A stretch of DNA of 64,000 nucleotides from Noviherbaspirillum sedimenti (GTDB lineage Bacteria > Pseudomonadota > Gammaproteobacteria > Burkholderiales > Burkholderiaceae_D), in NCBI RefSeq assembly GCF_003590835.1, contig NZ_QYUQ01000002.1, forward strand, positions 4,650,001 through 4,714,000. The letters are read 5' to 3'. Within the stretch, counting starts at the first letter, position 1. Each line of letters opens with the position of its first letter. The notes beneath the pieces are model-generated. The model was not told the origin of the DNA, did not search any database, and worked only from the letters and a program-made list of their open reading frames with translations. Position numbers and translations under genes: made by a program. Below, piece after piece: positions 32,301 through 40,323 of this stretch.

Positions 32301-33374
32301 TCAGACCTGCCAGGCGCCGTCGCGATACACCACTTCATCGCCAAGCATCATCGTTTCCGTGACGGCAAAGACATCGATGTGATGCCGGGCATTTGCGCGC
32401 CTGATCTGGGGTTTGTTGTAGATCCCGTGTTTGGCGCCAAGCGACAGGTGGATGCCGCACATGCGTTCGTAGGTGCCGATATCGCTGACCATCCGGTCCT
32501 TGGAAAAAGCGCGGTTCATGCCAAAGCCGAGTTCACGCAACCAGACCTCGCCCTCATCGGCGCGAATATTGGTCAGCACCTGGTCGAATTCTGGCGTGGA
32601 ATCGACCGTGCCGGTCACGCGTCCATTGGTGATTTCCAGCGTGATCGGTGTGTCCGGGCGATTGACCGCGAACGACGTGTCGCCAAACACAAAAATGCGC
32701 ACGCGGCCGTTGACCGCTTCCAGATCCTTCGCCTCCGTGAAAACTTCACCGATGGGAAACTGGCCGCCGACGTTTTTCATTCCGCGGTAATCGCCGACAT
32801 TCAGCTTGGCCGGCTCAAAAGGCGAGCCGAAGACCAGGCGCTCGCCGCCGCTGTCGATCACGCCACTGCGTGCGCGATCGATCTTTTCCTTCAGGGCATG
32901 GCCAACGTCACGATAATACGCCGGGTCATAGGCCAGCGACTCGATGTAGTAGAGCGCTTCCCGCCCGGGCATGCGGACCAGATGCGGATGCTCGATCACC
33001 TTCAGGTCGCGCTTGAAGAGCTCGACACGAATGCGGAAGGCGTCCAGGCGAAAATTGGTCGATTGAATCAATACCACGAGGTCCGACGGCGCGAGCAGCG
33101 CAAAAGCCGCAATCACGGCCGTCGGTGCGACTGCATCAAAGTCGATGAATGTCGCCATGGGCAGGCAGCGCCGATACGCCTCGGTCAGCGCAATCGCCAG
33201 CGCGCAGCGCGCATCGAATACGACCACCGCAGTCTGCGGATGCGCATGTTCGAACGCGATGCCAAGAATATCGCGCAGATGCCTGGCTGCGGCATCAACT
33301 GCTTCTGTGGGGAGGGCGTCGATTACTGTAGCGGGGCAATCAGTAAAGGGAGATTCGTGTTCGATCAGGCGCAT
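32301..33374 (-). CDS. M29-like aminopeptidase / leucyl aminopeptidase-related protein
   Basis: The protein of about 357 residues contains GGQFPIGEVFTEAKDLEAVN, like the metal-binding Glu motif of M29 aminopeptidases (N-x-P-x-GE-V-F). It also has the late GIHLSLGAKHGIYNKP and RHHIDVF, with His and Asp in the expected order. The N-terminal half is less typical. It probably removes amino acids from peptides in the cytoplasm. It belongs to a minus-strand run with the cupin (17 bp upstream) and psd genes. I chose the ATG at 33374 because the upstream extension is Arg-rich and unlike the family. Confidence 0.65.
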   Translation of the reverse strand: MRLIEHESPFTDCPATVIDALPTEAVDAAARHLRDILGIAFEHAHPQTAVVVFDARCALAIALTEAYRRCLPMATFIDFDAVAPTAVIAAFALLAPSDLVVLIQSTNFRLDAFRIRVELFKRDLKVIEHPHLVRMPGREALYYIESLAYDPAYYRDVGHALKEKIDRARSGVIDSGGERLVFGSPFEPAKLNVGDYRGMKNVGGQFPIGEVFTEAKDLEAVNGRVRIFVFGDTSFAVNRPDTPITLEITNGRVTGTVDSTPEFDQVLTNIRADEGEVWLRELGFGMNRAFSKDRMVSDIGTYERMCGIHLSLGAKHGIYNKPQIRRANARHHIDVFAVTETMMLGDEVVYRDGAWQV

Positions 33375-33391
33375 CGTCGGCAGTGGTGGGG

Positions 33392-33706
33392 TCAGGATAA
33401 ACTGAAAACCTTCACCAACTTCAGATCTTCGTTGCCGACGACGTCGAATGTGTACGCCCCTTTTTCCAGACTGATCCATTCGGCAGCCGACAAGGCCACT
33501 TCCTTGCCATCGCCGGAGATCTTGCAGCTCCCCGCCAGCACATACAAAACAAATGCATGACCGGCTTTGGCAGGCACGCTTGCGCCGGCTTCATAGGTAT
33601 TGACGTAAATTTTGAAATTTTCCTGAGGCCGATGCAGGGCGCGAATCGCCTCCTCGGAAATGGATTCGGCGGAGAGGTCGGTCCAGCTTTTTTTGATCAT
33701 GTTCAT
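33392..33706 (-). CDS. Small cupin-fold protein
   Basis: The 104-residue protein has a single cupin-like beta-barrel pattern: IYVNTYEAGASVPAKAGHAF, VLYVLAGSCKISGDGKEVAL and AAEWISLEKGAYTFDVVGNE. The usual metal-binding histidines are mostly missing (only one near GHAF), so it may not bind metal. It lies 12 bp after the psd gene in the same direction. The role is unknown. Confidence 0.7.
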   Translation of the reverse strand: MNMIKKSWTDLSAESISEEAIRALHRPQENFKIYVNTYEAGASVPAKAGHAFVLYVLAGSCKISGDGKEVALSAAEWISLEKGAYTFDVVGNEDLKLVKVFSLS

Positions 33707-33718
33707 AGTATTTGTCTT

Positions 33719-34567
33719 TCAATCGGGCTTGTAGCCCATTGCTTCGCCCAGGCGGATAGCGCGCATCGCCGTCCACGCGGGGTTGAATTCCAGTTTCCCA
33801 CGCGGGAAAAGCATCACGACCGTGGAGCCGAGCAGAAAGCGGCCCATTTCCTCGCCTTTTTTCAGGACGATCTCCTGGTCATCGTAGCGCCATTCGCGCA
33901 CTTTTCCCGGGCGCGTCGGGTTCACTACGCCGTGCCAGACGGTCGCCATGCTGCCGACGATGGTGGCGCCGACCAGCACCAGCACGAACGGCCCGGATGC
34001 CGAATCAAACACGCACACCACGCGTTCATTGCGGGCGAATAAGCCCGGCACGCCGCGCGCCGTTGTCGGGTTTACCGAAAACAGCGCACCCGGCACATAG
34101 ATCATGCGCGTCAGCCGGCCATCGCAGGGCATGTGAATGCGATGGTAGTCGCGCGGGCTGAGGTACAGCGTGGCGAAACTGCCATTCTCGAACTGCGCCG
34201 CCAGTGCGCCATCGCCGCCAACCAGCGCGGTGGTCGAATAGCGGTGGCCCTTGGCCTGGAAGATCTGGTCTTTTTCGATGGCGCCGAACTGGCTGATCGC
34301 GCCGTCGACCGGGCAGATGAAGTCGGCGTCGTCCAGCGGGCGCGCGCCATCGCGCAGGGCGCGCGTGAAAAATTCGTTAAAACTTGAGTAGCTGGCAATG
34401 TCCGGATTGTGCGCTTCCGCCATATTCACGCCATAGCGCCGCACGAACCAGCGAATCAGTTGCGGCGTGAAGCGCGGATCCTGGACGCCCGCGACCCGAC
34501 CGGCAAAGCTCGTCAGCGCCTGCTTGGGCAAAAGATATTGATGTAATACGGAAAAGCGCTTGGGCAC
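33719..34567 (-). CDS. psd: Phosphatidylserine decarboxylase proenzyme
   Basis: Psd makes phosphatidylethanolamine at the inner membrane. It cleaves itself at an LGST motif to form the pyruvoyl cofactor; here FLLGSTVV places Ser248 as the future pyruvoyl group. The catalytic Asp is in CPVDGAIS (Asp88) and the His in YHRIHMP. Length (282) fits the family. The start codon is GTG at 34567, after a GAGGT ribosome binding site. Cupin and aminopeptidase genes follow on the same strand. Confidence 0.95.
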   Translation of the reverse strand: MPKRFSVLHQYLLPKQALTSFAGRVAGVQDPRFTPQLIRWFVRRYGVNMAEAHNPDIASYSSFNEFFTRALRDGARPLDDADFICPVDGAISQFGAIEKDQIFQAKGHRYSTTALVGGDGALAAQFENGSFATLYLSPRDYHRIHMPCDGRLTRMIYVPGALFSVNPTTARGVPGLFARNERVVCVFDSASGPFVLVLVGATIVGSMATVWHGVVNPTRPGKVREWRYDDQEIVLKKGEEMGRFLLGSTVVMLFPRGKLEFNPAWTAMRAIRLGEAMGYKPD

Positions 34568-34707
34568 AGCCTACCTCGCGGGAAAAATTTGGCCTCGATT
34601 ATACCGTCATGTATTCGGGGCAAGGTGCGGGGGCGGGGGTGTCAGCGTAGAATCGGTCACCTGTGTTCATTCTTTGCATAAATAAGGCGCCCCAATTGAC
34701 TACCCCA

Positions 34708-35349
34708 ATGAAGATCGATTTTGTTTCCGATGTGTCGTGCCCGTGGTGCATCATCGGCTTGAACTCGCTGCAGCAGGCGCTTGACACGCTCGGCAACGAG
34801 ATCGCGGTTGACCTGCATTTTCAGCCATTCGAGCTGAACCCCGCGATGCCGCCCGCCGGGCAGGATCTGAATGAACACCTCAACGAAAAGTACAGCCTGA
34901 CGCCGGAACAACTGGCCCAGAACCGTGAAGCGATCCGCACGCGCGGCGAACAGCTTGGCTTCATTTTCAACATGGACAAGCGCAGCCGCATCTACAATAC
35001 CTTCGATGCGCACCGGCTATTGCATTGGGCCGGGCTGGAAGGAAAGCAACTGGCACTCAAGCATGCGTTGTTTGCCGCCTATTTCACCGCGGGCGAAAAC
35101 CCGGGTGCGCACGATGTGCTGATCCGGCTGGCCGGCGAGGTGGGGCTGGATACGGCGCAGGCGCAGAAAATCCTGGATTCAGACGCCTATGCCATGCAAG
35201 TGCGGCAACAGCAGGCCTTTTATCAGCGCCAGGGGATACGCTCGGTGCCGGCGATTATCATCAATGACCGGCACCTTATCCAGGGTGGCCAGCCGGCCGA
35301 AGTGTTCGCGCAGGCCTTGCGCGAGATTGCCGCCGCGAACGGTACGTGA
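34708..35349 (+). CDS. DsbA-family oxidoreductase (FrnE-like)
   Basis: The 213-residue protein starts MKIDFVSDVSCPWCIIGLNS; CPWC is the redox motif of FrnE-type thioredoxin-fold proteins. It contains the helical insert (ALKHALFAAYFTAGENPGAH) and the cis-proline loop RSVPAIIINDRHLIQGGQP. There is no signal peptide, so it acts in the cytoplasm, perhaps as a disulfide isomerase during oxidative stress. I chose the ATG at 34708 because the fold begins there. Confidence 0.92.
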   Translation: MKIDFVSDVSCPWCIIGLNSLQQALDTLGNEIAVDLHFQPFELNPAMPPAGQDLNEHLNEKYSLTPEQLAQNREAIRTRGEQLGFIFNMDKRSRIYNTFDAHRLLHWAGLEGKQLALKHALFAAYFTAGENPGAHDVLIRLAGEVGLDTAQAQKILDSDAYAMQVRQQQAFYQRQGIRSVPAIIINDRHLIQGGQPAEVFAQALREIAAANGT

Positions 35350-35383
35350 TCGCGATGAAAGCGCTCCCCAGCGGATAGAAAGC

Positions 35384-36112
35384 CTATTGTTCCGCGAGCC
35401 TGTCGCCCAGCGCACGCAGCAGGTTTGCCCCGTCCCCACGCCAGGCACTGCCGTGCATGCACGCCAGAGTAGCCGGGGATTCGCGCGCCAACTTTTCCAG
35501 CAACATTTTTGCATGGGTCGAGTGCGAAAAATAATCCATGGTTTTGCGGAATGCCTCGCTGGCGTCGAGGATGTCGCTCTCCGTCAAGGCGACCGCGCCG
35601 GTGCCGCCCTGGGTGAATAGGTCGCCGCAGAACATTGTTCGCGTTGTGGTATCCATCAAATAGCCGGTTTCCCAGCCGTGCGGCAAATGCGGCGCATCCA
35701 GCCATTTGAGCGCATGTTTTCCCAGCGCGAGTGCTTCGCCATCGGCCATTGCCCGGGCCGGCCGGTCGGCAACATCATTGACCGACACCATCGCCGCAAT
35801 GCGGCCGCACACCGGGATCGACTGCGGTGCGGCTGCCAGCCAATCATTGAGCGAGCCGCATTCATCCGCTTCGAAATGCGACAAGGCGACGAACTGCAGG
35901 CGGCTCACTGGCATCAGGCTTTCGACCGCTTCGCGCACCAGGGGAAACATTTTTCGCGGTCCCGTATGGAACAGCAGCGGCTGGTCGTCGATAACCAGAT
36001 ACTGGTTGAATGAAAATCCGCCCGGGATCTGATCCATGCCGGTGTTGATGCGATAGATACCGTCAGCAACTTCATGGACATTCGTCCCGGAACTTACGTT
36101 TGTGATAGTCAT
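35384..36112 (-). CDS. Metallo-beta-lactamase-fold protein, ODP-type
   Basis: The 242-residue protein has the oxygen-binding di-iron type pattern seen in flavodiiron proteins: LSHFEADECGSL (H-x-E-x-D), the late LPHGWETGYLMDTTT, FCGDLFTQGG with Asp, and CMHGSAW with His. It lacks a flavodoxin domain, so it cannot be a full flavodiiron protein by itself. Without a fused partner its reaction is unclear; reduction of O2 or NO with a separate partner is one option. An NTF2-like gene lies 13 bp upstream on the same strand. Confidence 0.82.
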   Translation of the reverse strand: MTITNVSSGTNVHEVADGIYRINTGMDQIPGGFSFNQYLVIDDQPLLFHTGPRKMFPLVREAVESLMPVSRLQFVALSHFEADECGSLNDWLAAAPQSIPVCGRIAAMVSVNDVADRPARAMADGEALALGKHALKWLDAPHLPHGWETGYLMDTTTRTMFCGDLFTQGGTGAVALTESDILDASEAFRKTMDYFSHSTHAKMLLEKLARESPATLACMHGSAWRGDGANLLRALGDRLAEQ

Positions 36113-36125
36113 GTCTGCGAGCCCG

Positions 36126-36575
36126 CTAATGCAGCAGAGAGGCGTCTGAATCCTTATCCCGCAATGTCATGTCCGCTGGCATGAACGCGTCCCGGCCTGC
36201 CGCAGTGTCGTTGAATTGCTGGAAGCGGACGATCTTGCCATCGCGGATGGTAAAGATATGCACCCAGGGATTATCATAGGATTGCCCGGTTGCCTTGACT
36301 ATCCATCTCGATTGTCCCGTGACAACCACTTTGTCGCCTTCGGCAATCGCTTCCTGCGGTTCGAACTGCTCCGCTTCCTGGGCATTGCCCATCTCGGCAA
36401 AGAATTGCCTCACTTCCTGCTTGCCGTGATAGTGGCCCGAGAAGGGCATGAATTCGGTTGGCACGCCAACCCATTCGACATCATCTGCAAAAAACTGGAG
36501 CAGCCCTTCAATATCGCCGGCCTGAAATAATTGATACTCTCGCAAAATCATTTCCTTGTTTTGCTGGCTGTCCAT
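36126..36575 (-). CDS. NTF2-like / SnoaL-type protein
   Basis: The 149-residue protein begins MDSQQNKEMILREYQLFQAG and has the cone-shaped fold pattern LLQFFADDVEWVGVPTEFMP, KQEVRQFFAEMGNAQEAEQF and VHIFTIRDGKIVRFQQFNDT. Such small proteins include ketosteroid-isomerase-like enzymes and ligand binders. No catalytic set can be fixed. The ATG at 36575 follows AAGGAGA. It shares an operon with the metallo-beta-lactamase-fold gene. Confidence 0.82.
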   Translation of the reverse strand: MDSQQNKEMILREYQLFQAGDIEGLLQFFADDVEWVGVPTEFMPFSGHYHGKQEVRQFFAEMGNAQEAEQFEPQEAIAEGDKVVVTGQSRWIVKATGQSYDNPWVHIFTIRDGKIVRFQQFNDTAAGRDAFMPADMTLRDKDSDASLLH

Positions 36576-36812
36576 TTCATTCTCCTTCGCGTGTCCTGAT
36601 ATCCCCTTTGTTCCTTCTTGAAGTTCAAGATAGGCCGGCATCCTGGCAAGCGATTGAGGCTGATCAAACAGGGAATATTCGCCCCTTGGTCAGGTCCAAG
36701 CGTTTGAAAAGTTTAGGAATAATCAACACCAGAAAAAATGGCGCGACTAATACTTGCTTGTTATAAAAATAATTTTCTAATTTTCAACATTACATGAAAT
36801 AGGGAGCAATTA

Positions 36813-37442
36813 ATGAAACAAACCATATGCGCTTGCTGCATTGCCACCATTGCTTATGCCATTGGATCGCCCGCTTCGGCGACCGCCATCTGGAGCGACG
36901 AATTCAATCGCAGCAACAGCAATACCGTCGGCAATAACTGGGTTGAATTGGGTGATAATAACAACGATGTCGGCATTCAGAGTAACGCTCTTCGCTTGCG
37001 AGATGAACTGCCCGGAAATCCTGATGCCGCTGCAACGCAGGTTTCAATCAGCACGGTGGGCTTTAACGCGATTAACGTCAGTTATGCATGGGCACCGTTG
37101 ACGGAGTCGGATTCAGGTGACTACCTACATGCCGCATGGAAAGTTTCCTCCTCAACAAACTGGATAGAACTGGTGGCGGGTGATGGCCATGGCCTCGGCG
37201 GCAGTGGTTCGCCGTATACGCCGGCCAATTATAGCCTTGGCAATCTGGCCGATAACACCAGTATTGATTTCCGCTTCTGGACTGATGTAAGCGACTCCGA
37301 CGAAGGTGCGTTAATCGACTACGTCCGTTTCACAGGCACCGCTATTCAAGCAGCGGCAGTACCTGAGCCTGCCGCGCTGACGCTGCTTGCCGCCGGTTTG
37401 CTCGGTCTGGGCACGGTACGCCGTCGCAGGACAGTAATCTGA
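36813..37442 (+). CDS. PEP-CTERM sorted exported protein
   Basis: The 209-residue protein has an N-terminal signal (MKQTICACCIATIAYAIGSP, cleaved around ASA). A beta-rich body of low charge includes WSDEFNRSNSNTVGNNWVEL, and the C-terminal sorting signal is VPEPAALTLLAAGLLGLG followed by RRRR. Exosortase (XrtA-type) recognises such tails and the protein is usually linked to exopolysaccharide secretion. No exosortase gene is in this window, so it must be elsewhere. A GGGAG ribosome binding site precedes the start. Confidence 0.93.
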   Translation: MKQTICACCIATIAYAIGSPASATAIWSDEFNRSNSNTVGNNWVELGDNNNDVGIQSNALRLRDELPGNPDAAATQVSISTVGFNAINVSYAWAPLTESDSGDYLHAAWKVSSSTNWIELVAGDGHGLGGSGSPYTPANYSLGNLADNTSIDFRFWTDVSDSDEGALIDYVRFTGTAIQAAAVPEPAALTLLAAGLLGLGTVRRRRTVI

Positions 37443-37483
37443 TATTTCGCTTCAGGAATGCTAGACCTCGTCCGCATATCGTT

Positions 37484-38668
37484 TTACACAGCTGGCGCAG
37501 TCTGGTCGTTGGCGCGCGGGTAGGGCAGCACGACTGCGAGGCTGGCGGCGCAGGCGACCAGCATGACGGTCATCAAGGGCGCGATGGAGCGGCCGTCCAT
37601 GAAGGGCGCCGCCACCTGGGTGCCGACTGCACCGGCGACCAGCACCGCCAGGGTCAGCAATGCAGACGCGCGTCCCATTTGCGCCGGCGGCAGGGCCAGC
37701 ACCTCGCTGAATGTGGCCGGCCCGCGAATCGCCAGTCCGCCGCAGAAGGCGCACCAGAAAACGGCGAGCCCGGCAAACGACAATGGCACGATAAAGCTCA
37801 GTGCCAGCATCGCCGCGCACAGCAGCGCCTGCAGCCAGGCGCCAAGCTGGATGGCGCCGGCGATGCCCAGCTGCTTGCTGATGCGGCCTGCCTGGCTCGC
37901 TCCCACGATAAAGCTGGCGACGCCCAGCAGCTGCAGCATTGAAAATGCCGACGGCCCCAGCCCCAATGCATTGAGCAACAATTGCGGCGCACTCGCCACG
38001 CACGCCAGCATCGCGCCGAAGCTCAATGCATGCGAAGCGGCCAGCCGGCGGAACTTGCTGGTGCCAAGCACGGCGGCATAGGACGCGTTGACGGTGCGGT
38101 CCAGCCCCGGCAATTCGCGCGGCGTCACGCGCACCACGAACGGCAGCACCAGCAGCGTCAGGCCGCCGATGACCCAGAAAGTGGCGCGCCAGTCGGCGTA
38201 GTGCAGCAATGCCGCGCCGAGCGCCGGCCCGGCTGCCGGAATGATCGCCTCCACCATGCTGATCGTCGCCACTCCGCGCACTGCATCCGCATCCGACAAG
38301 GTGGCGCGTACCACGCTGGGGGCAACCACCAGCGCGGCGCCCGCCGCCACGCCCTGGAGCAGGCGCATCAACAGCAGGAATCCGATGGTCGGCGCCAGCG
38401 CGCAAGCGATGCTGGTTGCGACCAGCATCCAGATGCCGATGGTGACCGACTGGCGCGGCCCGCAGCGCGTCAGGACTTCTGCCCACAACAGTTGCGATGC
38501 CGCCAGCCCGGCCAGGAAAAGGGCGATGGTGGCCTGCGCCAGCGTCACGTCGATACCGAAGGAGGCCTGCAGGTTAGGCACTGCCGGCAAATAGAAATCC
38601 ATGGCCAGCATGCTGGCGCCGGTAACCAGCGATAGCGGCAGGACGGTTTTGATGGAACTCGCTGACAT
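37484..38668 (-). CDS. MFS transporter, Bcr/CflA-like drug-efflux family
   Basis: The protein of about 394 residues has 12 membrane segments and the typical N-terminus for this family: LPLSLVTGASMLAMDFYLPA VPNLQ, then the loop motif VLTRCGPRQSV and RLLQGVAAGAALVVAPSVVR. It probably exports small molecules by proton antiport; its substrate is not visible. I chose the ATG at 38668. It is divergent from tctC across a region with repeated AATAATGG boxes, so one regulator may control both. Confidence 0.88.
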   Translation of the reverse strand: MSASSIKTVLPLSLVTGASMLAMDFYLPAVPNLQASFGIDVTLAQATIALFLAGLAASQLLWAEVLTRCGPRQSVTIGIWMLVATSIACALAPTIGFLLLMRLLQGVAAGAALVVAPSVVRATLSDADAVRGVATISMVEAIIPAAGPALGAALLHYADWRATFWVIGGLTLLVLPFVVRVTPRELPGLDRTVNASYAAVLGTSKFRRLAASHALSFGAMLACVASAPQLLLNALGLGPSAFSMLQLLGVASFIVGASQAGRISKQLGIAGAIQLGAWLQALLCAAMLALSFIVPLSFAGLAVFWCAFCGGLAIRGPATFSEVLALPPAQMGRASALLTLAVLVAGAVGTQVAAPFMDGRSIAPLMTVMLVACAASLAVVLPYPRANDQTAPAV

Positions 38669-38739
38669 GGCGGAAACCTTCAATGCATGGGAAGGCTGAA
38701 TCATACGCGATGGCGTGCGGCGGGCCTTGCTTTCATGCC

Positions 38740-38810
38740 AATAATGGTAATAATGGTGACAGCAATTTGTACCGAATGAAGACGTAATAATGGTGCGCTG
38801 CGCCATTATT
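38740..38810. promoter_or_regulatory. AATAATGG boxes in the MFS/tctC divergent promoter
   Basis: The eight-base box AATAATGG occurs three times in direct order (38740, 38749, 38786) and once inverted as CCATTATT (38803-38810). The last two form an operator-like palindrome of about 25 bp around TGCGCTGCG. The region separates the MFS start (38668) from the tctC start (38848). The regulator is not in view. Confidence 0.6.
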
Positions 38811-38847
38811 GTTCGGATTTTTCCCGATCATCAAAGGAGTGAGACAC

Positions 38848-39837
38848 ATGAAAAACAAATTCCTGCAGTGCGTGGCTGGCGCTGCCTTAATGGTATTCGC
38901 AGCGGTAGCCCCGGCGGCCTTGGCGCAGTCGGCCTATCCCACCAAAAGCATCACGATGATCGTGCCGTTTTCCGCCGGCGGGCCTACCGATACGGTGGCG
39001 CGCCTGATTGCGCAGTCGATGAGCGCGGACCTGAAGCAGCAGATCCTGGTCGAGAATGTCGGCGGCGCCGGCGGCACGCAGGGCGCCAATCGCGTGGCGC
39101 ACGCCGACCCGGATGGCTATACGGTGCTGCTGCACCATATCGGCATGTCGACCGCGCCGGCGCTGTATCGCAAGCTGCCGTTCAATGCGGTCGAGGATTT
39201 TGCGACGATTGGCCTGGTCAACGAAGTGCCGATGACGATCGTCGCCCGCAACGACTTCCCGGCCAAAACCCTGAAGGAGCTGATCGACTATGTGAAAAAG
39301 AACCAGGACAAGGTCAGCTATGCCAACGCCGGCGTCGGCGCCGCATCGCACCTGTGCGGGATGCTGTTCATGTCGGCGATTAACACGCAGCTGACGACGA
39401 TTCCGTACAAGGGCACGGGGCCGGCGATGAACGATCTGCTGGGCGGCAAGGTGGATTTCATGTGCGACCAGACCACCAACACCACCAGCCAGATCAAGGG
39501 CGGCAAGATCAAGGTGTATGCCGTCACCACCAAAAAACGGGTGCCTTCGCTTGCGGACGTGCCGACTGCGCAAGAAGCGGGTCTGCCGGGATTTGAAGTC
39601 GCCGTCTGGCATGGCATTTACGCGCCCAAGGGTACCCCAAAGCCGGTGATCGACCGCCTCAACAAGGCGCTGAAGGCGGCGCTGAAGGATGAAACGGTCA
39701 AGCTGCGATTTGCCGACCTCGGCACCGAGCCGGCGGCCGACAATCTGGTCACGCCGGAAGCGCATCTGGCGCACCTGAAAGCGCAGATTGCGCTGTGGGA
39801 TCCGATCATCAAGAAAGCCGGTGCGTTTGCCGATTGA
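38848..39837 (+). CDS. tctC: TctC/Bug-family substrate-binding protein of a tripartite tricarboxylate transporter
   Basis: The 329-residue protein has a signal peptide (LQCVAGAALMVFAAVAPAAL, cleavage near LAQS). The Bug fold follows: YPTKSITMIVPFSAGGPTDT VARLIAQ, then LVENVGGAGGTQGANRVAHA and GKVDFMCDQTTNT. It binds a carboxylate in the periplasm and delivers it to TctBA. The ATG at 38848 follows AAAGGAG. The three genes form one operon (gaps of 6 and 12 bp). Bug proteins are typical of Burkholderiales; the exact ligand cannot be read. Confidence 0.93.
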   Translation: MKNKFLQCVAGAALMVFAAVAPAALAQSAYPTKSITMIVPFSAGGPTDTVARLIAQSMSADLKQQILVENVGGAGGTQGANRVAHADPDGYTVLLHHIGMSTAPALYRKLPFNAVEDFATIGLVNEVPMTIVARNDFPAKTLKELIDYVKKNQDKVSYANAGVGAASHLCGMLFMSAINTQLTTIPYKGTGPAMNDLLGGKVDFMCDQTTNTTSQIKGGKIKVYAVTTKKRVPSLADVPTAQEAGLPGFEVAVWHGIYAPKGTPKPVIDRLNKALKAALKDETVKLRFADLGTEPAADNLVTPEAHLAHLKAQIALWDPIIKKAGAFAD

Positions 39838-39843
39838 GCGGGG

Positions 39844-40311
39844 GTGGCTTTGATTGCACGGATACGTAATCCCAGGGATTTCTGGGCAGGGCTGATCTAT
39901 ATCGCCATCGGCGTGGGTGCAGTCGTTCTGGCGCAGGACTACAAGATGGGCACTGCGATCAGAATGGGGCCGGGGTATTTTCCCGTCGTGCTGGGCGGCT
40001 TGCTGATGGCAATCGGGATAATCTCGGTCGGGCGTTCGCTGGTGCGTGAAGGCGAGCCGATCGGCAGCTTCGCGCTGAAAGGCTTGCTGCTGGTGGTCGG
40101 CGGCATGCTGCTGACCGGTTTTCTGTTCCGCAAGGCCGGCCTGGTCGTGGCCCTGCCGCTACTGATCATGATCACGTCTTACGCGAGCATCAAGTTTCGC
40201 TGGGGCGCGAGCCTGGCGCTGGCGGCGGGCCTGACGGCATTCTGCATGCTGATATTTGCCTATGGGCTGGGGTTGCCGCTGCCTGTGCTGGGCAAGTGGT
40301 TCGGCGCTTAA
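39844..40311 (+). CDS. tctB: TctB small membrane subunit of tripartite tricarboxylate transporter
   Basis: The 155-residue protein with four hydrophobic segments has the TctB pattern DFWAGLIYIAIGVGAVVLAQ, then YKMGTAIRMGPGYFPVVLGG. It starts at a GTG six bases after the tctC stop. It works with TctA in the inner membrane. Confidence 0.92.
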   Translation: MALIARIRNPRDFWAGLIYIAIGVGAVVLAQDYKMGTAIRMGPGYFPVVLGGLLMAIGIISVGRSLVREGEPIGSFALKGLLLVVGGMLLTGFLFRKAGLVVALPLLIMITSYASIKFRWGASLALAAGLTAFCMLIFAYGLGLPLPVLGKWFGA

Positions 40312-40323
40312 GGAGACCACACC

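Noticed and set aside
37461..38486. 341-codon frame in the MFS gene region
   Set aside because: It is a same-strand shadow in another frame; the 12-helix MFS product is in the other frame.
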